Below, piece after piece: positions 27,074 through 36,508 of a stretch of DNA of 64,000 nt. Numbering within the stretch: the first letter of the stretch is position 1; each line of letters begins with the position of its first letter. This stretch comes from an uncultured Bacteroides sp. (GTDB lineage Bacteria > Bacteroidota > Bacteroidia > Bacteroidales > Bacteroidaceae): NCBI GenBank assembly GCA_900555635.1, contig USLU01000006.1:62001-126000 (forward strand), written 5' to 3'. The notes below the pieces were generated by a model. It was not told the DNA's origin. It did not search any database and saw only the letters and a program-made list of their open reading frames with translations. Position numbers and translations under genes: made by a program.

Positions 27074-28240
27074 TTAAGAGGAAATGCAACCACTTATATC
27101 ATCAATAACTTGTTTACCTATTCCAAGATAAGAAAATTTATTACTACCTTCATTTTTTGATATCTCAGACATTTTTTGTCTCAAGTCTTCCGAGTCAACT
27201 ATTTTTTTTATTAGCATATACAATTCCTCTTCCGAATCACTTCTCAAAAATGCAACATTGCCTCCACTATCCAAATACTCTCCTCCATTCCAATACTTGC
27301 AAATTAGAGGCAATCCACAACATATTGCTTGTTGCCATAGGACAGATTGTCCTCCAGGAAAACATGCTATATCTGAAGCTAAAAAATACCGATATATATC
27401 TTCTATTTTTTTCCAACCAAGTAAAATAATATTTATATTATTATTTATCGCATTTTTCAATTCTTTTTCATAACAATAATCTATAGAACCAATTATTAAA
27501 AGAGTTACAACATTATTATTCAGCAAATTGCATGCCTTTACCAAATTAATAGTCTTTTTATAAACATCTATTTTTCCTGCTGTTACTATGACTATCTGCC
27601 TCTCAGACACGCCTAATTCTTTACGGATTTGTTCTCTTACACATTTCTTATCTTTTAAATTAATCAGTTCAACATCCCCACCCAATGGTAACAAATTGAT
27701 TTTTTTTTTATTTATCCCATACATAGAATGTACAAAATCTATAGTGCCCGGAGTTACAGCGTAGTATTGATCTACAAAATATTTAGTTAATGCTATAATG
27801 AAATGATATAATCCTTTATGTAACAAATATTTCGACAAAATGTTATTTGCTGAATTATGGAAATCACAATGAAAATCAACAACTAACTTACATTTATACC
27901 TTATTTTATATTTAATAATATCATAATAATTAAAATAAGGAATTCCATGAAAATATATTAAGTCAGGCTCTTCATTTTGTAAACATAAATACAGCCCCTT
28001 ATACATTGCAAATCGATAATTAATTTTAAATTTCAATTTCAATCGGATAATTTTACATTGGTCTATTTTATAACTATTTGTACCAAAATTCTGATTTACA
28101 TTATAATTAAAGCAGTTTGCATAATCTAATGTCGAAATGACAGTTACATCATGTCCTAATTTCGCATGAGCTTTCGGTAGCTCATTATCTTGATAGGAAA
28201 AACCATCTATATAAGTATGACAAATATGAACTATTTTCAT
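27074..28240 (-). CDS. Glycosyltransferase, GT-B fold (family 4-like)
   Basis: A 388-residue transferase beginning MKIVHICHTYIDGFSYQDNELPKAHAKLGHDV, with the acceptor-side Rossmann domain and a C-terminal donor domain: IVTAGKIDVYKKTINLVKACNLL and ACFPGGQSVLWQQAICCGLPLICKYW. In place of the canonical E(x7)E the segment has Gln residues (QSVLWQQAICCG), which is seen in some capsule transferases and weakens a family assignment. Low GC and many AAA/ATA codons mark it as part of the serotype-specific core. Its sugar is unknown. Confidence 0.78.
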   Translation of the reverse strand: MKIVHICHTYIDGFSYQDNELPKAHAKLGHDVTVISTLDYANCFNYNVNQNFGTNSYKIDQCKIIRLKLKFKINYRFAMYKGLYLCLQNEEPDLIYFHGIPYFNYYDIIKYKIRYKCKLVVDFHCDFHNSANNILSKYLLHKGLYHFIIALTKYFVDQYYAVTPGTIDFVHSMYGINKKKINLLPLGGDVELINLKDKKCVREQIRKELGVSERQIVIVTAGKIDVYKKTINLVKACNLLNNNVVTLLIIGSIDYCYEKELKNAINNNINIILLGWKKIEDIYRYFLASDIACFPGGQSVLWQQAICCGLPLICKYWNGGEYLDSGGNVAFLRSDSEEELYMLIKKIVDSEDLRQKMSEISKNEGSNKFSYLGIGKQVIDDISGCISS

Positions 28241-28326
28241 TACTAGTATTTAATCATATGTTTTAAGGTCTATCTCCAGAATAAATCAAGAGGTTGAGTA
28301 CTTACAAAAAATACAAGAATATAAAA

Positions 28327-29448
28327 TTATAAACTTAGTGTCTTTTTATACAGTTCTATAAGTTTGACTTCTTCATTCTCCCAATTAAAAATAGTACTAC
28401 CTAGTCCTTTAGGTTTAGACATATCAGGTAGTTTCAAGAGGAACTCTTCCAATTTTTCTTTTTTATCATCCCATATATATCCTAAGCTATAATCTTCCAC
28501 AATATTAGGCATCTCACCATGAGAATACACAATCACAGGCACTCTTGCATTTATATATTCAAAAAATTTATTAGGTAAAGAATACTTATAACTAATATTC
28601 ACATTTTCAATTAAGGAGAATGCATAGTCAGCGCTACATGTATATGCTAATATTTTATCATATGATACAGGTGGATAATAATATATGTTTGAATATGCAG
28701 CAGCCATTAATTCCACTTCTTTCACAAAAGGACCATATCCCATAAATACAATTACATAATGTTTTGGTAATAATTTAAATGTTTCAAGCAGTAGTTCAAC
28801 ACTTCGTCCTGGTCCAATTCCTCCTTGGTAAATGAATAATAAGTCAGAATCATTTATCCCCAATTCGGTTCTTAGTATTCTATTTGAACAAGAAATGTCT
28901 TTCATATTTGGACAATTCATAACTACCGTAGGTTTCTCTATATGATATAAATTCATATATATATCCGCAATTTTACTGCCAACAGTAATCATAGCATCAA
29001 CTTTTTTTATAAAGAAGCGCTCAACATAATAGAGTCTTTTCTTCATATTATCAGAGCTTTTCGTAGCATGATCTATTTCAAATTCATGCGCATCATATAT
29101 AATTTTCACTCTTCTGTTTATTATCCACCTATATAAAACTCCTATTGGTAAAGTATCCAAATCATTACAATGAATAAAGTCTATCTCTCTATATTGCATT
29201 AAAAAGCAAAATAAAAATTCTAAATATTTGAAACCTAATGCAAATATTGAATGTCCCCATTTTTTTGTTTTAATTTTTATCCGATGTACAGGTATTTGGT
29301 TAACTACATCAAATTCCTCCAATCCTACTTTATGCATTGCTACAACAGTTACATCATAACCTACATTTCTAAGTGTGATAGCCTCTTTCAAAACTCTAGA
29401 ATCGTGTTCAAAACTATTTGTAACTAATAAGACTCCCTTCTTTCTCAT
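28327..29448 (-). CDS. Glycosyltransferase family 4
   Basis: A 373-residue GT-B transferase. I start it at the ATG complementary to 29446-29448, giving MRKKGVLLVTNSFEHDSRVLKEA, the usual beginning of this group; a longer frame to 29478 is possible. The acceptor domain contains YDAHEFEIDHAT and the donor domain LFIYQGGIGPGRSVELLLETF, VFMGYGP and FSLIENVNISYKYSLPNKFFEYI, the last with the conserved nucleotide-sugar contacts. It overlaps the polymerase gene by 35 bp, which suggests coupled translation. Product probably links one residue of the repeat; donor unknown. Confidence 0.82.
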   Translation of the reverse strand: MRKKGVLLVTNSFEHDSRVLKEAITLRNVGYDVTVVAMHKVGLEEFDVVNQIPVHRIKIKTKKWGHSIFALGFKYLEFLFCFLMQYREIDFIHCNDLDTLPIGVLYRWIINRRVKIIYDAHEFEIDHATKSSDNMKKRLYYVERFFIKKVDAMITVGSKIADIYMNLYHIEKPTVVMNCPNMKDISCSNRILRTELGINDSDLLFIYQGGIGPGRSVELLLETFKLLPKHYVIVFMGYGPFVKEVELMAAAYSNIYYYPPVSYDKILAYTCSADYAFSLIENVNISYKYSLPNKFFEYINARVPVIVYSHGEMPNIVEDYSLGYIWDDKKEKLEEFLLKLPDMSKPKGLGSTIFNWENEEVKLIELYKKTLSL

Positions 29449-30655
29449 ACTTTTCACTTCTATATTTTCTAAATACACTTACCACTATTCCTAAAAATAA
29501 GAAAAAAAGCGGTTTAGTTAAATAACTCCCGGAGAACAATAATGGAAAAAAACAAAAAAAACAAAACATCAAAGAAATATTTCTACTACAATAATCTTTA
29601 TTTTTAACTAAAGAAATAAAAAGCATATACATCAAACATAACAAAAACAGTCCTCCACCAGCAATTCCATAATGTAACATAATTTCATATAAAAAATTAT
29701 GAGGATAATTACCATAATAGTCAGTAACATGAAAAAACTCACTAATAATGATCCGATCACTAGATAAACCGACTCCTAGAAATGGATTTGAGATAATATG
29801 CTCCTTTGCACAAGATAATATTTTTATCCTAGCATCATCCTCCATTACATTCCCCTCTAACAAGCGTTCCAATAACCTAACGCTCATATCCTTCTGCAAT
29901 AATCCCTCCGCAATAGTATAAATTATTTTTTGGATATTAGAAACAACAATATAAACCAATGAAATTGCAATAAAAAGTATTCTATATTTTTTTGAAGACT
30001 GACAAATTATTAAAAACAACTTAACCATAATAAACATTCCCCATATAACAAAAGGACCACGAGCACCCGCTGCAAAAATTAGAAATATTGCAACTATTAT
30101 ATTTATCAAATGAATAACACTTAATCTTTCTATAAATTCATTGGATGAAATTATAATAGCAGGTAAAACTAAATATGCAGCATTTTGATCATATTTTTCT
30201 GCTTCTCCAACACCATATACAATAATCCAAAAATACATTGAGACTGTCAAAACTATTGCAGTTACACGAAGATATTTATATAACAAACGATAATCTCTTA
30301 TCTTTCTCCCTGCCCAATAATAAGGTATTGTAGCTAATATCCCTATAAGAATCTTAATATAGTATGTTTCATACCCTAAATGAGTAACAAAAGTTATAGC
30401 CCAAACGAAACACAAGAAAATAGGCAATAAAATTGCATCCTTAGGTAATTTTCGAAAGCAATATAAGCAATGACAAAGAAATATTGCATATACAAATGTA
30501 AATCCAATAGATAAAATTGATAACGGTAACAAAAAATCAAATGTTGTAATAATAGACCATTTCAAAGGTGAATAAGCTACAGAGGAGCAAATGAATATGC
30601 TAACAAGTTTATTTTCAACTTGCATGCTAGAAATTTTTCCAATACTTATTTTCAC
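29414..30655 (-). CDS. wzy: O-antigen/capsule polymerase, Wzy-like
   Basis: A 413-residue protein with about ten to eleven hydrophobic helices and a large periplasmic loop in the second half, the topology of Wzy polymerases and O-antigen ligases. The loop and following segment include ILSCAKEHIISNPFLGVGLSSDR and PHNFLYEIMLHYGIAGGGLFLLCL, the typical NPxxGxG...HNxxLe/yG pattern of the PF04932 family. In a Wzx/Wzy locus this enzyme joins lipid-linked repeat units in the periplasm. The true start may be the second Met (codon 11). Very A/T-rich. It overlaps the downstream glycosyltransferase start by 35 bp. Confidence 0.85.
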   Translation of the reverse strand: MKISIGKISSMQVENKLVSIFICSSVAYSPLKWSIITTFDFLLPLSILSIGFTFVYAIFLCHCLYCFRKLPKDAILLPIFLCFVWAITFVTHLGYETYYIKILIGILATIPYYWAGRKIRDYRLLYKYLRVTAIVLTVSMYFWIIVYGVGEAEKYDQNAAYLVLPAIIISSNEFIERLSVIHLINIIVAIFLIFAAGARGPFVIWGMFIMVKLFLIICQSSKKYRILFIAISLVYIVVSNIQKIIYTIAEGLLQKDMSVRLLERLLEGNVMEDDARIKILSCAKEHIISNPFLGVGLSSDRIIISEFFHVTDYYGNYPHNFLYEIMLHYGIAGGGLFLLCLMYMLFISLVKNKDYCSRNISLMFCFFCFFPLLFSGSYLTKPLFFLFLGIVVSVFRKYRSEKYEKEGSLISYK

Positions 30656-30697
30656 GTTTAAATTACAATTAAATCAACTAACTTTATAATAGTTACT

Positions 30698-32023
30698 TTA
30701 GTGATCAGATACAAGCTCTTTATATATTTTCATCCATCCATTCCAATTAAAAAAATCAAAACTTGAATTATGAAAAAGAAAAGTTATCGGCATTTCATAT
30801 TTCTTCCCAATTTCTGAATAATAATGTAGTATGTTTATAGATTCATGTAATGACAATTTTTTATAAACTTTCAATGTTCCGTCCATAACAATCAAAGGAC
30901 GTTCATGCAAAAACATCTTTTTTTGTCTCAGAAAATTAAAATAAGAAAAAACATCTCCTGTTCCACAACGAAATCCAGGCTCATCGGCATACCCTAATGT
31001 ACTGTCAATATCCATACCCCCATCCTCCCAATATTCTAATGTTTCAGGAATATTCATCATAAGATAATGTTGGCGTCCTTCTTTTACAGAACAATCTAAC
31101 ATAGTTTCCAAAGAAAGTTTTTGCTCCTTCCAAATCTTTAAATCATTATAAGATTCATACCCTGGATGGAAACCAATAATATGCCCCCTTTCTTTAATAG
31201 ACTCCACTATCTTTCCAAATGCACGAGTATAAATATAAAAATCATTATCTTTATTATTTAAACCCTCTTTAGCTGCCATAAAATAGAAATGGGATTTGAT
31301 TCCTATTTTTTCACTAACAGTCATCAGAAAATCAAAAGTGTCATAAGGATTTTTCCAAAATGTTGTACAACGTTTCAATGCTAATACAATATTTTTCCTC
31401 TTTATAATGTCCCCAAAAATCAACTTAAAACGTTCTTTATAATGGATCATGTCTATATCATGAGTTAAAATCAACTCAAACTTTCGTTTTTTACGTTTCT
31501 TTACATACCCCATTTTAATCAGCATATTCCACAACATTTCCACATACTCATTTACTATTGGACGATGCAAAAAATGATGTTGATAAGCAGTCGAAGCTGT
31601 TGCAGGAAAACGATTGTACTGATCACGAGTTTTATTCACATATTCTTCCCAGCGGGTTAGCATAAAAAAAATTGAGGCAAATATATCTATTCCACAAATT
31701 ACCATCTTTTCATCAAAAAAGAGTTCATCACTACCATAAAGAATTGGAATATTACTTTCAATAATAAAATTATTAGTTGTAAACGAAGGATTAGGCAAAT
31801 TCTTCAAATCAAGATATTCTAAAGGTCTTGATAATCTATTCCAAAATCCATCTCTAAATATAATCTTTCGATCATCAAATATTAGGATATAATCAGATAC
31901 AGAATGACTGCATCTTATCTCATAAGATATATCCAAAAAATCATGAAATATAACATCTATAATATAAGTACGCTCAATTATATTATTGTCAGGTATTGTT
32001 ATCTCAATTTTTGATTGCATCAA
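30698..32023 (-). CDS. Polysaccharide deacetylase family protein
   Basis: A 441-residue protein whose C-terminal two thirds resemble the NodB/PF01522 (carbohydrate esterase 4) barrel: FELILTHDIDMIHYKERFKL near 185-204 gives the Asp-Asp motif 1, IIGFHPGYESYND near 282-294 the His metal ligand, and YEMPITFLFHNSSFDFFNWNGW near the end the last His. The N-terminal part (about 1-165) matches what Bacteroidetes databases call DUF7033. No signal peptide is visible. It probably deacetylates an N-acetyl sugar of the repeat or of its precursor. Its 20-bp overlap with the FemAB-like gene implies a functional pair. Confidence 0.8.
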   Translation of the reverse strand: MMQSKIEITIPDNNIIERTYIIDVIFHDFLDISYEIRCSHSVSDYILIFDDRKIIFRDGFWNRLSRPLEYLDLKNLPNPSFTTNNFIIESNIPILYGSDELFFDEKMVICGIDIFASIFFMLTRWEEYVNKTRDQYNRFPATASTAYQHHFLHRPIVNEYVEMLWNMLIKMGYVKKRKKRKFELILTHDIDMIHYKERFKLIFGDIIKRKNIVLALKRCTTFWKNPYDTFDFLMTVSEKIGIKSHFYFMAAKEGLNNKDNDFYIYTRAFGKIVESIKERGHIIGFHPGYESYNDLKIWKEQKLSLETMLDCSVKEGRQHYLMMNIPETLEYWEDGGMDIDSTLGYADEPGFRCGTGDVFSYFNFLRQKKMFLHERPLIVMDGTLKVYKKLSLHESINILHYYSEIGKKYEMPITFLFHNSSFDFFNWNGWMKIYKELVSDH

Positions 32024-32966
32024 TTATACATTTTAATCCTTTCAAAATTCTGCATTTTTTAGAAGCATATCTATATATATAAAAATAAGGTTTCTGTATT
32101 GTACCAAATCTTCTATACGAAAGTTCAACCCCATCAATCATACTCCCTTCAAAGTCAAAAACCTTACTATGAGTAGAACTATCCTTTATTAATTGATAAA
32201 TTAAGAGTGTAGGAGCATCGCTAGAGCACTCTGAATCAAAAGCAGTTACCAAAACATAAGCTGAATTATCATCCCATACATAAAAAATAGCACCATGTAT
32301 CCTATCTTCATCATCTACTGCACAGACAATTCGACCTTGTTCATTATTATATGCAGCCTTACAAACATTACAAAATAAATCACTTGAATAAGATAAATGT
32401 TTACCTTTCTTTTTCAAACAAGTTTGATAAAAAGTGATAAATTCAGTAGAGCTTAAATCATAGCGGATATTCAAGTTACCCATCCCTTTTTTTAAAGATG
32501 ATTTCTTTCTTGAATCAAAATTTTTCACCACAGAATCTATATCCAAAATATTTTCAATAATATAAGTATATCTCGTAGTTTGTTTAAACTGATTCCAATA
32601 AAAAGGAAGCCAATTTGTATACTTGTAATCAAAATTTACAGAAAAAACATCATAAGATGGTAATTGTTTTATAATATCCTGCATAACATCTCTCTCATAT
32701 GAAAGTCTAGAAGTATATTTTTGCCTTTCTGGATATTTAATATATGGCCCTAGTTTTTGAGTCAATGTAGGCATACAAATACAAGTCATTCCTCTATTTC
32801 TTTGTATATAGTATGGAAATGTTGCCAGTATATCAGAACCTTTAGAAACTAAAATAACATCCCAATTATCTTTTCCACATACTACATCCAACCACCACGG
32901 TTGAGAAAATATAGGTATTTGCTTTTCTACATGACAAAATTTTATATATTTATTTTTATTATCCAT
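32004..32966 (-). CDS. FemAB/GNAT-like acyl or aminoacyl transferase
   Basis: A 320-residue cytoplasmic protein of the tandem-GNAT type (FemAB/BioF2-like). Markers are the N-terminal PIFSQPWWLDVVCGKDNWDV, SRKKSSLKKGMGNLNIRY in the middle, GRIVCAVDDEDRIHGAIFYVW, and DFEGSMIDGVELSYRRFG near 265-282. Enzymes of this fold transfer an amino acid or acyl group to an amine. The overlap with the polysaccharide deacetylase (20 bp) suggests that the deacetylase exposes an amino group on a sugar that this enzyme then acylates. That sequence of steps is an inference from context. The end of the gene is intact and A/T-rich. Confidence 0.72.
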   Translation of the reverse strand: MDNKNKYIKFCHVEKQIPIFSQPWWLDVVCGKDNWDVILVSKGSDILATFPYYIQRNRGMTCICMPTLTQKLGPYIKYPERQKYTSRLSYERDVMQDIIKQLPSYDVFSVNFDYKYTNWLPFYWNQFKQTTRYTYIIENILDIDSVVKNFDSRKKSSLKKGMGNLNIRYDLSSTEFITFYQTCLKKKGKHLSYSSDLFCNVCKAAYNNEQGRIVCAVDDEDRIHGAIFYVWDDNSAYVLVTAFDSECSSDAPTLLIYQLIKDSSTHSKVFDFEGSMIDGVELSYRRFGTIQKPYFYIYRYASKKCRILKGLKCIIDAIKN

Positions 32967-33084
32967 TTTTTTGAAATTTCACACAACTATTAACAAGTAA
33001 AAATATTTCAATTTTATAAAGAAAGTTTGCATCTTATACCACAAACATGGTCTAAAATATTACATAATCTCAGAAAATGTAATT

Positions 33085-34359
33085 CTATTCAAACGTCTGT
33101 ATTTTACAAGAAATACGGTATGAATAGATATATAATATTAAATACATAAACACATAAAGCAGTACATATGCAACAAGCGTTTGATGAAAACTCCAAAACA
33201 TATGCCCGATATAGAAAATCAGTGCAGTCAATAATAATAAAGAAAATTGCCAAACTACATCAAATTCATATTTTTCTGTAATTTGGATTATTATATTACT
33301 TATTCCAGAAAGCACAAAACATGAAAAAAATCTAATCACTAAAATTCCAGATATAGTACCCGCCTCACTCCATTCTTCACCTAAAATCAAAACAAAAATA
33401 AAGGGTGAAAGCAGCAGCAACACCGTAAAAGGTATAATAGAAATAAAAAAAAGGTATTTAGTGTATTTTATTAGAAAAGGACGAATATTACCAGTTGTAT
33501 TATATATGTCACTCGCCTTCTGACGAAATGCATTAACAAAAGCAGCCATAATAAATGTGATTGGTAAAGCCACTAAACGTTGCGACATTGTATATTGTCC
33601 TACGATATTACTTGTATAATAATAATTTAATAAAAACACAGGAAGGTTTGTCGACATTATATTTAACAATCCTCCAGGCATTCCTAACGACAAATTTTTA
33701 ATATATCGTCGAATTAATATTTGATAGTTACTTATTGTAGTAGAAAAAAGTACCTGTTTAATCAACTTGAAATCATGTTTAATCCACCAATAAATACAAG
33801 TTAATGATGCTACAAATTGTCCCCATACCAAACCTGTATGGGTAGGAAAAGAGATACCTATCCCAACATTAACTCCTCCTCTGACAGCTGATTCCATTAT
33901 AGTCACATTACGTATATTGCTAAAACGCTGCTTTCTGTTGTTATAATATCTTAGAAGAGTGGTTAAGGAACTAATTATAAGATATATTGGAATAATATAA
34001 ACTATAGGTCCTAAAACTTCTATAGTTAGTAATTTTACTATATAATCTCCTATAAATAGCAAACACAGTCCAAAAACAAGTGAAACACTTACAGATAATA
34101 AGCCAGATAGGTTCATTATTTGAATGGCTTCCTTATCTTCCTTAGGTAACATTATTGCCAATTCTAAACTACCTGTGGCTATAACTAACAAAATAGAGCA
34201 AATGGAAGTGAATAAAGAATAAATTCCAAAATCTTCTGGTGAATATAATCGTGATAAAATAGGAGTTAATAGGATAGGAATAAGTTGTGCAACTATTGTA
34301 CCGGACATTAAATTCAATACACTTTTAGCGAATGTAGAATCTTTTAATTGTTTTAACAT
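33085..34359 (-). CDS. wzx: Polysaccharide flippase, Wzx-like
   Basis: A 424-residue MATE/MOP-superfamily exporter with about twelve to fourteen helices. N-terminal SVLNLMSGTIVAQLIPILLTPILSRLYSPEDFGIYSLF is a classic Wzx start: an amphipathic region followed by the PILSRLYSPEDFG loop. The middle contains PVFLLNYYYTSNIVGQYTMSQRLVALP, also typical. It moves undecaprenyl-linked repeat units across the inner membrane for the polymerase (29414-30655). Nothing unusual in length or order, except strong A/T bias. Confidence 0.9.
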   Translation of the reverse strand: MLKQLKDSTFAKSVLNLMSGTIVAQLIPILLTPILSRLYSPEDFGIYSLFTSICSILLVIATGSLELAIMLPKEDKEAIQIMNLSGLLSVSVSLVFGLCLLFIGDYIVKLLTIEVLGPIVYIIPIYLIISSLTTLLRYYNNRKQRFSNIRNVTIMESAVRGGVNVGIGISFPTHTGLVWGQFVASLTCIYWWIKHDFKLIKQVLFSTTISNYQILIRRYIKNLSLGMPGGLLNIMSTNLPVFLLNYYYTSNIVGQYTMSQRLVALPITFIMAAFVNAFRQKASDIYNTTGNIRPFLIKYTKYLFFISIIPFTVLLLLSPFIFVLILGEEWSEAGTISGILVIRFFSCFVLSGISNIIIQITEKYEFDVVWQFSLLLLTALIFYIGHMFWSFHQTLVAYVLLYVFMYLILYIYSYRISCKIQTFE

Positions 34360-34610
34360 TATTGGATATACTTAAGATTGTACCTCGAAATAGGAAGTAC
34401 CCATAGAATTCAAATCAGGATATATTATAAAAAGAACTCAACCTTTCAGGAATGGATTACTGAGAAGCAAATAGATTCTTTATTTCAATCTGAGGAATTA
34501 AAATTCTACTTTAGCATGATTTATATAATCCCATTAAAATATAAATATGATGAACATTATATAGCGTAATTAACTAAAACAGTATCATATACTACAAATT
34601 CTATAAAATT
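34360..34610. other. Operon spacer without a gene
   Basis: 251 bp of A/T-rich sequence between the nucleotide-sugar dehydrogenase and the flippase gene. No promoter, terminator or conserved frame on the minus strand was found; it marks the junction between the host-like GC of the sugar-pathway genes and the A/T-rich core. Confidence 0.55.
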
Positions 34611-35918
34611 CTATAAACTCCAATATTTCAGTTTATGAATTTTATCTCTATACATTCCTTTAATATCAACAAGAACCGCATGCTCATATGTCATATCTTT
34701 GAAATATTTTTCATTCAAATTCTTGTACTCATCATGGGCTACAGCTACCACAACAGCATCATAATTATCCCTCGGCTTCTCTACTAAACGGAAACCATAT
34801 TCGCGCTGAACTTCATCACTATCAGCATATGGATCTATTACATCCACATCACAACCGAAATCTTTCAATTCGCAAATTATATCAATAACTTTCGAATTAC
34901 GGATATCTGCAACATTCTCTTTAAAAGTAACTCCCATTACAAGAATACGAGCACCAAGTACCCCCTTACCTAAAGAAATCAAACGCTTTACAAGTTTCTT
35001 AGCAATATATCCACCCATACTGTCGTTGATATAACGGCCTGCACTAATTATCTGGCAATGATATTTCAATTCACTTGCTTTCTGTACCAGATAATAAGGA
35101 TCAACGCCAATACAGTGACCACCAACTAAACCTGGATAGAATTTCAGAAAGTTCCATTTAGTTCCAGCAGCTTCTAGTACATCATAAGTATTAATGCCAA
35201 TACGGCTAAAAATAATAGAAAGTTCATTCATCAAAGCTATATTAACATCTCGCTGGGTATTCTCAATGATTTTGGCCGCTTCAGCAACTTTCACATTAGG
35301 AGCACGATGAACACCTGGCTTTACAACAAGTTCATAAACTTTAGCAATCGTATCCAAAGCTTCAGGATCACATCCAGAAACAATCTTGATAGTGTTGGGT
35401 AAAGTATGAACTTTTTCTCCTGGATTAATACGCTCAGGAGAATAGCCGTATTTAAAATCTACACCTGCTTTTAAGCCACTGACTTCTTCTAAAACAGGAA
35501 GGCAATCTTCTTCTGTACAACCTGGATAGACCGTGGATTCATAAACAATATAATCTCCAGGTTTCAAAGCTTGTGCTACTGAGCGAGAAGCTCCAAGTAA
35601 GGGAGTAAGATCCGGCTTGTTATATTTGTCAATAGGAGTAGGAACAGCAACAATGAAAAAAGAAGCTTCTCTCAACTTATCTATGGAAGAGGTAAATTCA
35701 ATATCTACATTTTCAAAGGAAGCTCCGTCCAACTCACCACAGGGATCAATTCCCTCACGCATCTTTGCTAAGCGGGCTTCATTAATATCAAAACCAATAA
35801 CTGAGATTTTCTTTGCAAACTCTAGAGCAATAGGCAAGCCTACATAACCAAGACCCACCAAAGCCAATTTAACTTCTTTATTTACTAACTTATTATACAT
35901 GACTAATTTATTAAACAT
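34611..35918 (-). CDS. wbpA: UDP-GlcNAc 6-dehydrogenase, WbpA-like
   Basis: A 435-residue nucleotide-sugar dehydrogenase that oxidises the C6 alcohol of UDP-GlcNAc to the uronic acid with two NAD. The Rossmann motif LALVGLGYVGLPIALEFAK is near 19-37, VPTPIDKYNKPDL near 91, and the catalytic cysteine lies in GGHCIGVDPYY near 266. The C-terminal UDP-sugar domain has VMGVTFKENVADIRNSKVID. This is the first step of the pathway whose other enzymes are encoded at 35929-41528. A second Met at codon 7 is an alternative start. Ten bases separate it from the acetyltransferase gene. Confidence 0.92.
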   Translation of the reverse strand: MFNKLVMYNKLVNKEVKLALVGLGYVGLPIALEFAKKISVIGFDINEARLAKMREGIDPCGELDGASFENVDIEFTSSIDKLREASFFIVAVPTPIDKYNKPDLTPLLGASRSVAQALKPGDYIVYESTVYPGCTEEDCLPVLEEVSGLKAGVDFKYGYSPERINPGEKVHTLPNTIKIVSGCDPEALDTIAKVYELVVKPGVHRAPNVKVAEAAKIIENTQRDVNIALMNELSIIFSRIGINTYDVLEAAGTKWNFLKFYPGLVGGHCIGVDPYYLVQKASELKYHCQIISAGRYINDSMGGYIAKKLVKRLISLGKGVLGARILVMGVTFKENVADIRNSKVIDIICELKDFGCDVDVIDPYADSDEVQREYGFRLVEKPRDNYDAVVVAVAHDEYKNLNEKYFKDMTYEHAVLVDIKGMYRDKIHKLKYWSL

Positions 35919-35928
35919 TATAAATTAC

Positions 35929-36501
35929 TTACTTTTTTGCAACTTTTCCATCTTTGAGTTGATAAATTTCCTTACTTTCAAGACAAACTGCAATACCTTC
36001 TCTATCAAACTCCAAGCGATGACCATATTCACTCATCCACCCTATTTGATGTGCCGGATTGCCGACCAACAAAGCATAAGCAGGCACTGTCTTGGTTACT
36101 ACCGCACCAGCACCAATGAAGGCGTATTCACCAATATCGTGCCCACAAACAATGGTGGCATTGGCACCAATGCTGGCACCTTTACCCACATGGGTCTTGG
36201 CATATTCGGACTTACGATTGATAGCACTACGAGGATTGATCACATTGGTAAAAACACATGAAGGACCTAGGAATACATCATCACCACATACCACTCCAGT
36301 ATAAATTGAGACATTATTCTGCACCTTTACATTATTACCTAATATCACATCTGGAGAAATGACAACATTTTGACCAATATTACACCTTTCACCAAGTATA
36401 GAACCTGACATAATATGGCTAAAATGCCAAATCTTTGTACCTGCACCAATTCGACAATCCTCATCAACGATTGCCGTTTCATGAGCAAAATAATCTTGCA
36501 T
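35929..36501 (-). CDS. wbpD: UDP-sugar 3-N-acetyltransferase, WbpD/WlbB-like
   Basis: A 190-residue left-handed beta-helix acetyltransferase with hexapeptide repeats from about 15 to 150 (GAGTKIWHFSHIMSGSILGE, VISPDVILGNNVKVQNNVSI, GKGASIGANATIVCG). It matches WlbB/WbpD, which acetylates the 3-amino group of UDP-GlcNAc(3NH2)A using acetyl-CoA. The loop around NPRSAINRKSEY is typical of this subgroup and supplies the catalytic Asn/His region. It sits eight bases after the aminotransferase gene, whose product it uses. Start and length are as expected. Confidence 0.92.
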   Translation of the reverse strand: MQDYFAHETAIVDEDCRIGAGTKIWHFSHIMSGSILGERCNIGQNVVISPDVILGNNVKVQNNVSIYTGVVCGDDVFLGPSCVFTNVINPRSAINRKSEYAKTHVGKGASIGANATIVCGHDIGEYAFIGAGAVVTKTVPAYALLVGNPAHQIGWMSEYGHRLEFDREGIAVCLESKEIYQLKDGKVAKK

Positions 36502-36508
36502 AAAATTA

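Noticed and set aside
26838..27077. Plus-strand frame of 79 codons inside the capsule operon gap
   Set aside because: Antisense to the operon, very A/T-rich composition, no recognisable domain, and it runs into the end of a real gene; probably chance.
34378..34569. Plus-strand frame of 63 codons beside the flippase gene
   Set aside because: A/T-rich spacer, no promoter, no family resemblance.
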